Part shown: piece by piece, positions 29,066 to 41,000 of the stretch | How the letters are laid out: every line of letters begins with the position of its first letter | How positions within the stretch are numbered: position 1 is the stretch's first letter | Source of the DNA: Pseudorasbora parva | Lineage: Eukaryota; Chordata; Actinopteri; Cypriniformes; Gobionidae | Length of the DNA: 64,000 bases | Assembly: GCF_024679245.1 (NCBI RefSeq) | Contig: NC_090172.1 | Span: 46,917,676 to 46,981,675, forward strand | Direction of reading: 5' to 3' | The notes under the pieces: generated by a model | The model's database searches: none | Told to the model about the DNA's origin: nothing | Seen by the model: only the letters and a program-made list of their open reading frames with translations | Translations under genes and position numbers: made by a program

Positions 29066-30349
29066 CTGGATAGAAAAAAAAAAGTAATTCCCCAACTTAA
29101 TTCAATGAAGTTGTTTCTGTATTCAAAAAAGCCAAGCAAAGTAGTTGAAAAAGACTTTTTCATTATTTCAGAAAACTCGATTAAACTCACAAAGTAGTTC
29201 GCCCACTGCAAATATTTTAATTCTTCGCAAATCTACAGCTAAATCTACAGTTAAAACAGTTTGGCTGCTTTCAAAAAAAATTGTAGAAACAGAATTAAAA
29301 AGGAAAACAAACCCACACATGCACTTATCAATGGGAATCCCAAGTCTTAATTTCAGGTCAAAAATACACCCATTCGTCTGAGCTTGGGGCTCCCATTCCA
29401 GATTGGGGGGTGGGGTTCCAAGAGTCAAATAAGTGCCTAAACCTTTTGTCCACCAGCACCTATTTTCAGCCCTTAAACCCCTTTCTCTCCCTATTCACCT
29501 TCAGACCAGCAGTCCAGTGCAGTGTGCAGCCTCTGCTTAGCTGTAGCTAGTGAGGCTGCCTGAGGAACTTGGTAGGCATAAAAAGCAGGGGTTGTAGCCT
29601 TTTTCCCGGGGCATCAGTTTCTACAATTAAAATGAACATTTTCGGGAGACAGGAAAAATCTCCAAAAAAATCAGGGCATCGCCCTGGGGTCCCCTTAGAA
29701 GAGTGTGAAGTTTGAGGACAGTCGGTGCTACCGTTTCGGAGGAAAAAATTAATTTCTAGGGCATAGTGTCTGGGGCGCGTCAGTGCTAGCAGCTCTCGCT
29801 TGCTTGATTTCTTGTAGCCTTGCCAAAGCATTCACACAGCCAACGGAGAGAAAGAGAGGGGGGGGGGGGACAAAAGAAGGAGAAGGCTCGGCTGCAAAGA
29901 CGCACAGAAAAGGGGATATGAAACTAGGAAAAGTGTTATGCGTTCGTGTTGTTTTTTGCGTTACACTGCGGGAAAGCTTTTACCACAAACTCCAAACACA
30001 AGCGACCGCACATGGGGTGTTTCGAGTCCAAACGCATTGTTCAAAAAGGAAAAAAAAACAACAACAAGAAGATTTTATATTATCGCCATTAGTTCATAAT
30101 CCATTGCAAGAAAACTAAAACAAAAAAGGAATAGCAAAAACAGATGGCAAGAGTCTGGAGTGCTCAAACAAAGCAAAGTTTTCATACTTTGATACTCTTT
30201 ATACTGTTAGTGCAACCGGATTTTAAGCAGGGTCTCTGTGGGTTTTCTGTGTAGTACAAGGCTAGCTACAACGATTGGAGAATATGTTGATCTGGTTCTA
30301 CAGATAGTTTTACTGAGTGCACAACCATGGTCCAATAGTACACACAAGC

Positions 30350-30380
<31 letters not shown>

Positions 30381-32761
30381 CCAGACAAGACAAAGGCCTT
30401 TGGTTATTTAAGTCAAAAAAGCAGAATTAAAAGGAAAATTAAAGTCTAGCCATCAATACATTTTCAGATTAATATATTGTTATGGAAAGTTTCATTCAAA
30501 TATATTCTTACATTTCACAAGTTGTCTAAAAACAATATTAGCTACCACAATAATTTACTAATTATACACAACTAAAGCTAAATAAATGTCAATAAATTAA
30601 TTGGGGGGGAAAATTGAATAAAGTTACAACAAAATTCATTAAAATTAAACTAAAACAGCACTATTATATTGTACTCTTGTGAAGATCATTTTTGTTCCAA
30701 AATGATGAGTCCCATGTCGTTTACCTTTTAATCCAACCAAAACCATCTCGTACAACCAAAAACAAAAGCACTTAAGCTTCAGGAACCACACACCCAAACA
30801 GGAAGACTAAAAATACCCCGACTAAAAACATAAAAGGCAAGCAATAAAGATTTTTTCTGACATCTGCCAGTAAAGACTTGTTTGAATTAACCAATAAGAA
30901 CAAAATCCTAGAAATTCACAATATGACAAATAACTAACTTACTACAGCCTTTATGAAAATTATAAACAATTATGTAAATGGTATAAATAATATGACAATA
31001 AGCAGTTAGTAGGTATGCTAAACTATTTATTTGACTGAAAAATTGAAAACTACTTATTTCAAACCTTTTTTTCAAATCCAAACTACACATGCCATGCCCA
31101 GCCTCTCCCTTATATTACTTTCAGCAGATGTGTAGCAAAATCAAGAAATATTGTTTAAAAATGACATCCAGGAACAGGTGCAGAGCTTTTATGGCATACC
31201 CAAGACTTCATCTATGCCATTTATTCATTTGTGCAACTTCAGTCAGTGGCAATGCAGTAAGTTACATGTACACTGCATACTTTTAGATATTATAAAATAT
31301 TCTATATGACAAGAAACAATGGTCAAATCATTTACTGCAAAATTTCAGATGTTAAAAACAGTTTTTTAAAGTAAATCTTGTGAGGCCAGAAAGAAATAAT
31401 GAAAAGGCAACAAGGAAACCACTGGAATTAATACATTAACTATAAAGGAAAACCAATGCCAAAACTAAGAAAAAGCAACGTGTACTTTTATCACAAGGTT
31501 ACAGGGTCATTGTAAATACCACAACATTCCCTTTGATAATAACTTTAACACTTTAAGTCAACTTTTAAAACCGCACAGCAAAGTCACACATCATTCTATA
31601 ATATAAAATCATACATCTGTAATTTTAATTGCAAATTATTTGGACTTTAAAAATAAAATAAAATAAAACATACGCTAGATACATATAAGTAGTACAGCAC
31701 GACAATAAATTAAGATTACAATCTGGAATATTAATTTGCCTGGCAAATGCTATAAAATGATCAGTTAACTTATTTAAAAAATAAAGCTCTGTAAGATGAA
31801 TGAATGTTTCAAAACTGCCAATTAGTCGGGTGTCGAGAAATTATTTATAATGTTAATGCATGTAATGAATTGTTTCGTAACTTGCATACTTGGAAACGTT
31901 AAATTTTGATTCATCGCCAAATAATTCTGTCGTGTTCTCGAATGTCATCTCAAAGCGCGTCTTCGACTACTTTCGAAATACGTCGTTATTTTTTAGCCGC
32001 TGTCCAGAGTTCCTAGTTTCGTCACGCTGTCACATTAAGATGTCATTTGACGAACCAACGTTCTGATGTTCAAATCACAAAGACTGAACGACTTCATTTA
32101 GCTGTCATTATGATGTTAGACAATACGTTTGAATTCCTGCCTACACTTGTTCGATTGACGAAATCGCTGTGAATGGATCTAATGACCAAATCTCTTATAA
32201 GATGGAGCGAATACAAAGAGGGGAAAGTAGTGCTTAAAGCTGGGCTGTGGGTGAGGGGACAGATCCAGAGGGGAGTGGTTCAGAACATTACACGCACCGA
32301 GAAATCATTGTCTTTAAAAGCTAACATTTGACAGACTTAGAAGACTACTTTTTTCGGTTAGCTTTATGGTGTTAATATAGTCAATGTATCGTTTAGGTTG
32401 TGATAAGTTGTTTGGACGTTATCCCGAGGGTTCCAACACGTTTTTGAGGTAGTCTGTTTAATTATACTGAGAAATGATATCGGTTTTGTTTTGTTCAACA
32501 CAAAAGAAAGAAGTGCCGAAACAGCTTACACTAAACAACAATTATAAAGTTAGCAACGTCTTTCTATAAAAGCATACGTCATTTTCTGAAAGTACCATTA
32601 CTTTGTATTTACAGCTACATGCTCGTTACTTTTTAAAGAAAACTCGTATTCAGTTAATAATACACTTTAAAAGACACTTTTCGAGGAAGCTTTAAAAATA
32701 TGTCGATCACCAAAATATATATATATATAATTATATAAATAGGGGAGTAATAATTACGTAC
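29066..32761. other. Intergenic or host-transcript intronic DNA
   Basis: No coding exons were recognised. A G run and a GC-richer patch occur near 29855-29960, and an (AC)n run at 30350-30377. Confidence 0.4.
30350..30377. repeat. (AC)n microsatellite
   Basis: A short AC run of about 28 bp. Confidence 0.9.
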
Positions 32762-32965
32762 CTTTTATGAAAATCCTCTTCCACTTTCCAATATTTGAAA
32801 AAAAATTTGTTAATGTAATAAACAGTCTTGAGGGGGGGAAATGTGAAAAAAAATCATAATGAGGAATAATGTGGCTGTTAGAAGTGTTCCAGTCACTGAG
32901 GCTCTGAAGTTTGAAAATGGCGCCAATGTTCCACTGCAGCAGCTCTACCACTGTGATGACACGGG
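32762..32965 (-). promoter_or_regulatory. Candidate promoter and first exon of the miRNA host transcript
   Basis: On the minus strand the block ends in a strong donor (ataaaag then gtacgtaat). Near its start it has ggcgccattttc, which contains a YY1-type core (GCCATTTT) overlapping an E2F-like ggcgcc. A 65-codon ORF starting at 32951 reads through but shows no similarity. It is a plausible transcription start for the minus-strand transcript that crosses 29.0 kb and the miRNAs. Not proven. Confidence 0.35.
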
Positions 32966-34987
32966 ACAGATAAAAAAATAAATATAAATTTTCCCCAGTG
33001 AAAAATATTTTTTTTCACAAACGGATTTATTGCACTTTGGTTAAAATAAGCGATTGTAGTTATCTCTTGTTGAATTGTTTGCTTCTATAATTTATAATTA
33101 TTTTTTTGATAATTTTTGATAACCGTCAGATCATGTCTTAGCCGCGGTGCAGGTCGGGAAGTACCATTGCTGGTTTTCTTTTAAATTTCCAAACTACTGT
33201 CCTGAAATGTCCGCTATGTCGCCCCCTGTTGTATTATCTGTGTATTTTCTGAACTTGCACCCTAAAGTCAAGAGCTTTATTTTTTTTTACCCTTTGACTC
33301 AACAACAAACAAACAAAAAAGTATTTAACGTAAGTATTAACTATTTTTATGCCTGCTTGTATTGTTTTATAGTTATACCTCCCCGGCACCTTTTATTTAT
33401 TATTTATATTGTTATATATTTTATCCTCTTTTCTTGATTTATTATAGCCTACAAAATTGTATAGTGTTTCAATTTGCAATTGAACTAATGTTTGATATTA
33501 ATTTTCCTTTACTAAACTTGAAATACCAATATAGACGAACACCAGAGTTGCAAAATGTTATAAATGTAGCTACATATTCTTTAGAACCTGATATACAAGG
33601 CCTAATGTCCAGGACAGAGACAGAAACTTGTGTAAAAAACGCACCAGATAGCAGGGAACAAAAACAAATGTGTGTGTTTTTTTTAATTATTTCTTTTTCT
33701 TTGTGTCTAGTTATGTTTAATATGCATTTGACTTGACCTAGACATTGTGCTGTTTTTATATGGTTAGAAAACTAATATAAAGGTATAAAATACCTTAATA
33801 AAAATACAATCCAGAGAGCATATTGCAACTTCTGTCACTGCCCAGGGTAAACGTTTGCTCTTATTGCAATAATAAATATCGGAGTTATGGATTATGACTA
33901 CATTAAAAATCTCTTCCATATTAAACCATCTATACTCAACATAGCATGATCTGTGCATCAGCACTATCATGAGTCATGACTGTATAGTACATTATCATTT
34001 ACTGCAAAAGCTAACTATAGTCTGTAATGAGATCTTCACAGGAACAGAAAGAGCTACATTTATTTCTGTAATGCTGACAAGGTACTTCGTTCATAACATG
34101 CATTCTTAAACTAATGTCATATAAATGTTTACATTTAGACAAGCTATCCTTTGGTACAGAAATATTGCAACAGGACAGTTGATCATTAACCAGTGTAATA
34201 CCAAGCAGTAATAACAGTCTATGAGGTTGAGGTCTTCCTTGGATCATCTGTTTTTAACTTATTTTAGTAAGACGGAAGGACAAAGGGTAGTTTATGTGCC
34301 TTATACTGATGTACTCATGTTCAGCGTACTTAGAAAGTACACAAAAACAAAGCTCCTGGTACAATGCATATGAAAAAGGGAGTTGACTGAAAAAAAAAGC
34401 TGGACTGTTAGGACTACTATGGACAGTCTCTGTAGCTTAGCTTGCAATGTTAATATAGCAAGATCCCTTGACCATCACCCTCAACAAGTTTATTCTACAA
34501 CAAATTTAGATTCTACTCACCCAAGAAAAAGCTAATCTGGAATAGCCCTAAATACATAGCATCTTCAAAAGAGCTCAAAGTTAGATTTTAATTTAAACCG
34601 GTTCAGAAAATGTTTATTAGAACAGTTTAATTATTCACAATTAATCTATGAAAGCATTAAACATAGTTCCTGCACAAAATATGCCTACTTTGAGGTATGC
34701 CAACAACTGCAAAAATAAGATAAGTGTAGGCTATTATTATATGTGTTTCTGCAATTTATATAGACTAAATCAATAGTAAACATAATCAATATTTTTTCAA
34801 CAAAGAATTAACCCTCCAAACAATCAACAAGTAAAACAATCTGTTAGGGGTTTTGAAAAAACAAAACAATACACAGGATTATACAAATACAATGAATATA
34901 ACAAAACATTACAGTTCATTTCGAATGAATCCCATGAAAAGCAGTTTCACCAGGCTCACTTGTTGGTGTCCTACACACTGTTATTCC
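32966..34987. other. Intergenic DNA and P2Y-like 3' UTR
   Basis: The part next to 34987 would be the 3' UTR of the minus-strand receptor gene. No other gene was recognised. Confidence 0.45.
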
Positions 34988-36226
34988 TCAAGGTAGGCCT
35001 CTGTATGCATTGTTTTCAGCTGTTGGCCCATTGTCCTTATGGTTCCGTGTCTCCTCAGCTTCATTCTCCTCTTCCTCTCCTTTTCCCAGCATTCTCAGTG
35101 GCCATAGCAGACCATGCTGGGCATGTTTAGGTTTTTGACAGCAGGGCCCATTTTTCTCTTTGGTAAGGAAATAAAGCAGTGCATTCAGCCAGGCGTTGAA
35201 TGAGGCCAGAGGCCGAGTGATTTTATAACAGATGGAAACCATGCGCATGGTGTGGCACTGTACCTTACTTGTCACTTTCAGAAGCAGAAAAATTGTGCGC
35301 GTGACATGAAAGGGAAAGAAGCAAAGGGCAAAGAGCAGAGTGATAGTAATTATGGTCTTGATGGACTTGCGACGCCTGTTCACATAAGGTGAATGAGCCC
35401 CCAAGATGATTGACATGCCCTCTCCCCCTATCCCTGCGACGCTTTCACAGCCAGTCCCACTTCTGACTCTTTGAGGAGGAGGTTGAGAGTGCAGCGTCCG
35501 AAATATAGTTAACACTACACGCGAGTAGCACCAGGCAATGATGCTAAATGGCGCAAAAAAACCCAAGAAATGAAGTGTGACCCCGTAAGGGATGTAATCA
35601 TGGAACTCTCTATCAATGGCATCATCCCAGCAATTATTGAACATCTCCTCCCTCGTGCCCTTACCTTCACGGGGAAGATACTGTGTCTGTGCAAAACGAA
35701 AAATTGGACATGTAAGTGCAAAAACAGCAATCCACACCAAAACGCAAGTCCCCTTCACGGCTCGTTTGGTCTCCAAGGTGATGGTCTTCATGGGGTGACA
35801 GATGCCCAGGTAGCGGTGCACTGAGATACAAGTGAGAAAGAAGATGCTGCAGTAGAGGTTGAAATAAAAGAGGAAGCGCACTAGGCGGCACATGAAGTCC
35901 CCGAACACCCAGTCGTCCCGCATGACGTAACTAGCCACTAGAAATGGTAGGGATAAACCATACATGAAGTCTGTCGTGGCCAGGTTCACCATGTAAATCA
36001 GGGATGCATTCCAGCGTCTGGTGCGTCGAAAGGAACGGTAGAGAACCACAAAGTTTAGGGTTATGCTGAAGACAAAGGTAAAGGAGTAGCAAATTGGCAG
36101 GAAGATGTACTTGTAGGACTCGTCAATATTGCAGGAACCAGTAACTGAAGAATTAGGTGAGGAAGAAAGCTTGGTGTCTGCCCCCTTCTCTGTTTCAAAC
36201 AAAACATTAGGCACTCTTGTCGTCAT
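34988..36226 (-). CDS. P2Y-type nucleotide receptor (class A GPCR)
   Basis: One coding exon of 412 residues, as usual for P2Y genes. Seven hydrophobic segments begin near 40, 76, 113, 157, 213, 288 and 329. The disulfide pairs expected in P2Y receptors are available (C32 with C324, C113 with C199). The TM3 end is HRY (137-139) in place of DRY. TM6 carries the H-x-x-R motif (HVTR, 307-310) and TM7 carries K335-x-x-R338, which bind nucleotide phosphates in the P2Y1/2/4/6/11 group. TM7 ends NALLY (348-352), so the usual DPxxY/NPxxY proline is missing. The third intracellular loop (about 245-286) is long and rich in Gly, Ser and Pro. N-glycosylation sites are at N25 and N73. The subtype is not decided: P2Y2/4 and P2Y6 are all close. 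It should act in the plasma membrane and respond to extracellular ATP, UTP or UDP. Confidence 0.88.
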   Translation of the reverse strand: MTTRVPNVLFETEKGADTKLSSSPNSSVTGSCNIDESYKYIFLPICYSFTFVFSITLNFVVLYRSFRRTRRWNASLIYMVNLATTDFMYGLSLPFLVASYVMRDDWVFGDFMCRLVRFLFYFNLYCSIFFLTCISVHRYLGICHPMKTITLETKRAVKGTCVLVWIAVFALTCPIFRFAQTQYLPREGKGTREEMFNNCWDDAIDREFHDYIPYGVTLHFLGFFAPFSIIAWCYSRVVLTIFRTLHSQPPPQRVRSGTGCESVAGIGGEGMSIILGAHSPYVNRRRKSIKTIITITLLFALCFFPFHVTRTIFLLLKVTSKVQCHTMRMVSICYKITRPLASFNAWLNALLYFLTKEKNGPCCQKPKHAQHGLLWPLRMLGKGEEEENEAEETRNHKDNGPTAENNAYRGLP

Positions 36227-38038
36227 TGTCGGCTGGTTCTTATGGAGCGTCTTTGTTTCATCCTCCCATTCTTTGCTTTAAAAACACCTCTTTGCTTTTC
36301 CAAAAGGCAACTTTTTAAAACTCCTTCTTTAGTTTAACATCTATGAAAGATAAATTGCTGTTAGGATACACAAGATGTAACAAATTGTCAAAAGCTTTGC
36401 AGATGTCATCCCACAAAAGCCTCCACTTACTTTTTCCTAGCCCCCCTCTGCATCCCCCCTACTCTTTCACAACTGTTTGCGCATAGGTATATATGCTGCT
36501 GATTCAGACCCTTTTCACTTCATTAACCCATCAAACAGTAACCACACTTCCCCTCTATGTCCTATTCTCTATCTTACCCGCCCCTCACCCCGTCCCTCAC
36601 ATCAGGACTCTCTACCCCATTCCTATTCCTTGAAAAAAATATAAATAGAAACATAACTGTTAGCTTTAGAAACTTTTAGCATTTGTCAAACTATGCCTAG
36701 ACTCCCACTGGACCCATTTGCACATTAAACATCTTTTTGATCCTATGTTATGGCTATCTCTAACTCCTGGTAAAGTTAGCACACAGACGACTGAGCTCAT
36801 GGTGAATTGCTTATTGCCTACCACTTCTCAGACATATAAGACCCTATGTCAATAAATGAGTGAGTGCCTGAAGGTCACTAAATGACATTAAGGTAGTCTG
36901 CTTTGGTTAAATAAATACCAAGGTCCTTACTTGGGGACAACATCATAAATAGAGCAAACAACCCTTATTATAAATCACTCTACCTACATATCGCAAGAGT
37001 TCACTGCCTGAATTTATTTAATGGTAAGACTAAAAAGACAAGAAAGATTTATATGTAATAATATAGGTATTGTAAAACACAATTGACATGACATGCAAGG
37101 ACAATGAAAAAACGCCTGTTACATCTGGTTATGAGGCGTTGAAAAGTGTTCACTTACCTATTTAATAGAGCAATAAAGTCCTTTTTATAAAATAACGAAT
37201 CTTGGTATGAATAAAATGTGTGGACCACCTCTATTCCAACACTGAAAATGGTAAGCTAATTTGACTATAAAGCTAAATACAGAAGAGCAAATAAAAAAAG
37301 ATTTGGATGTAAAATTAGCTCCGTCTAGTCATTCACCCCTGAATCTGTCCCTTTCACATCACTTTCTCGAACTATTTTTACCATTCTCTCTCAATCCAAC
37401 CCTCCTTGGTCATCTCTTGCTCCATGATCTGTCCCTCCCTCTTTCTTCTTTCCTCTATTAGTGCTGAGCTGGCCTTTTGACAATACAAACTCTGGCTAGG
37501 CAAAATACACACACAACAGATGAGCAATGACGTAAGAAAACAATACACATATCTAATCTTAATGAAATCCCTTTTATTCCAAATAAAAATATTGAAGTAT
37601 TTCACAAACAGTGACAACAACAATCCAGTTACGAGTTGCTTGGCAATGTATGTATGCACACATACTTTGTAGCATTTAATGAGCCATGTATTAACATGTG
37701 AGGCTTGGCATAATTTGCTTTGCCACTTAACAAATTAGAGTAATTTTGAGCAAAGTAGCATAGCATGGCATATACTGTCTTTTTTGAATATGTTGCTTTA
37801 TCTGTTTGACCTAACAATTTTAAGAATGTAAACTGCAGTTTTAAATCCTCATCGGTGCCTTAAAAGTGTCACAAAAAAGGAATGAAATGAACGAAAAACT
37901 ATAAAAACCTTAAAAGTCTTTTGCAGTGATGATGGAGTGCTGTAGATTTTCACAGTAAAGTCATTAGTTCAGGCAGCTCTTGTAAACGAATGTCCCGTCA
38001 TTTTGTTCCTTAGAGGAAATACTTTCTTTGATCGTGCA
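36227..38038. other. P2Y-like upstream DNA and SCHIP-like 3' flank
   Basis: No coding exon was recognised. The first few hundred bases next to 36227 should hold the receptor's 5' UTR and promoter. The part next to 38038 should be the 3' UTR of the SCHIP-1-domain gene. Confidence 0.45.
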
Positions 38039-41000
38039 TCAGAGTGATGTCATATCTTGTACCTCCAGAAGCATGGCGTCCTGCTCTGTTCTCAGTTGGT
38101 CCCTTGTGAGAAGTCGACCCACCAGCTCTGAACTGAGGTCTATACACACATAGAAAAACGCTTAATCATTCATTCACAACAGACAGTAATACAAACGTGA
38201 TTCCAAAGATGTTGGGACACTGAACAAATTGTGAATAAAAAAGAATGCAATATTTACAAATCTCATAAACTTATATTTTATTCACAATAGAATATAGATA
38301 ACATATCAAATGTTGAATGTGAGACATTTTGAAATGTCATGCCAAATATTGGCTCATTTTGGATTTCATGAGAGCTACACATTCCAAAAAAGTTGGGACA
38401 GGTAGCAATAAGAGGCCGGAAATGTACATAAAAGGTCAATTGGCAACATGATTAGGTATAAAAAGAGCCTCTCAGAGTGGCAGTGTCTCTCAGAAGTCAA
38501 GATGGGCAGAGGATCACCAATTCCCCCAATGCTGCGGTGAAAAATAGTGGAGCAATATCAAAAAGGAGTTTCTCAGAGAAAAATTGCAAAGAGTTTGAAG
38601 TTATCATCATCTACAGGGCATAATATCATCCAAAGATTCAGAGAATCAGGAACAAACTCTGTGCGTAAGGGTCAAGGCCGGAAAAACCATACTGGATGCC
38701 CGTGATTTTCAGGCTCTTAGACGGCACTGCAACACATACAAGAATGCTACTGTAATAGCTTCCAGAAAACATCGTCGGTGAACACAATCCACCGTGCCAT
38801 TAGCCGTTGCCGGCTAAAACTCAAAAAAGAAGAAGCCATATCTAAACATGATCCAGAAGTGCAGGCGCTTTCTCTTGGCCTAGGCTCATTTAAAATGGAC
38901 TGTGGCGAAGTGGAAAACTGTTCTGTGGTAAGATGAATCAAAATTTGAAGTTCTTTTTTGGAAAACTGGGATGCCATGTCATCTGGACTAAAGAGGACAA
39001 GGACAACCCAAGTTGTTATCAGCGCTCAGTTCAGAAGCCTTCATCTCTGATGGTATGGGGTTGCATGAGTGTGTGTGGCATGGGCAGCTTACACATCTGG
39101 AAAGGCACCATCATTGCTTATCCAAGGTCTAGAACATCATATGCTCCCATCCAGATGTCATCTCATTCATGGAAGATCTTGTATTTTCCAACATGACAAT
39201 GCCAGATCACATACAGCATCAATTACAACATCATGGCTGCATAGAGGAAGGATTCGGGTACTGAAATGGCCAGCCTGCAGTCCAGATCTTTCACCCATAG
39301 AAAACATTTTGCACATCATAAATAGGAAGATGCAGCAATGAAGACCAAAGACAGTTGAGCAACTAGAAGCCTGTATTAGACAAGACTGGGACAACATGTG
39401 AGTTGCTAAGCAACATGGGGGAGAGGACGCTGGCGTTGTCTGTTCGCTGCTTCTCCACCCACAAATCATGTTCACTGTACTATTAGATTTAGATTGTATT
39501 TTATTTTATTATGTTTGTGACTAGTCTAACAGTCAGAGCTACAATTGGGACTGTTGCTGATTGCTGGCAGCCACTGAGAGGACGTTGTTCACCGTTTTTT
39601 TCCGCTTCTCTGCTGTTTTTGTTTGAACTGTTGCGGTTGGTTCTGGTTTGAAGGACTTTCATGTTGCTCGCTGCAGCTGCTCTAGCTTCTTGGTGTCGGC
39701 TGCTCACTGGTGGCCTCCCTCGGGCTGGAACTGCATGGTGGCTGATGTTTGCACCGGGCTAGCGTCATCAGCGTCTGGCATGATGTTGGGATGTTCCGCT
39801 TCTCGGCTGCTGAGTCTCGGCTGCGCCACTGTTCCATCTTGCATTGCGGACGTGGAACGGCTTGGACTTCTGCGCCGACCCCGGTGTGTCCACAGAAGTG
39901 CCCGAAAAGCTTTGTTTGCCTCCTGCATGGTGCTGTAGCGATCCCCATCATCTGGTCTTCAGCTGCCATGCCTCGACGACGTCATCAGGACACTGCCGAA
40001 TTGGGAATGGGGCAATAGAGCCTCTAGCGCTGGGAGAAATGTAATACATGGAGTGGACCACAGTGTGCTGTGGAGCTTACAGAGACTTCAGACCACCATC
40101 AGCTCTGTTTTCTGTTCACCATCAGCTCTGTTTTCTATTCACCATCAGCTCTGTTTTCTGTTCACCATCAGCTCTGTTTTCCATTCACCATCAGCTGTTT
40201 TCTGTTCACCATCAGCTCTGTTTTCTGTTCATCAGCTCTGTTTTCCATTCACCATCAGCTGTTTTCTGTTCACCATCACCATCAGCTGTTTTCTGTTCAC
40301 CATCACCATCAGCTCTGTTTCTGTTCGCCATCAGCTCTGTTTCTGTTCACCATCACCTCTGTTTCTGTTCACCATCAGCTCTGTTTTCTGTTCACCATCA
40401 GCTCTGTTTTCTGTTCACCATCAGCTCTGTTTTCTGTTCACCATTAGCTCTGTTTCTGTTCACCATCAGCTCTGTTTCTGTTCACCATCAGCTCTGTTTT
40501 CTGTTCACCATCAGCTCTGTTTCTGTTCACCATCAGCTCTGTTTCTGTTCACCATCAGCTCTGTTTTCTGTTCACCATTAGCTCTGTTTCTGTTCACCAT
40601 CACCTCTGTTTCTGTTCACCATCAGCTCTGTTTTCTGTTCACCATCAGCTCTGTTTTCTGTTCACCATCAGCTCTGTTTTCTGTTCACCATCAGCTCTGT
40701 TTTCTGTTCACCATCAGCTCTGTTTCTGTTCACCATCAGCTCTGTTTCTGTTCACCATCAGCTCTGTTTTCTGTTCACCATCAGCTCTGTTTCTGTTCAC
40801 CATCAGCTCTGTTTCTGTTCACCATCAGCTCTGTTTTCTGTTCACCATTAGCTCTGTTTTCTGTTCACCATCACCTCTGTTTCTGTTCACCATCAGCTCT
40901 GTTTTCTGTTCACCATCAGCTCTGTTTTCTGTTCACCATCAGCTCTGTTTTCTGTTCACCATCAGCTCTGTTTTCTGTTCACCATCAGCTCTGTTTCCGT

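Noticed and set aside
35515..35891. ORFs on both strands inside the P2Y-like gene
   Set aside because: They overlap the 412-codon receptor frame, which has clear family motifs; the others have none.
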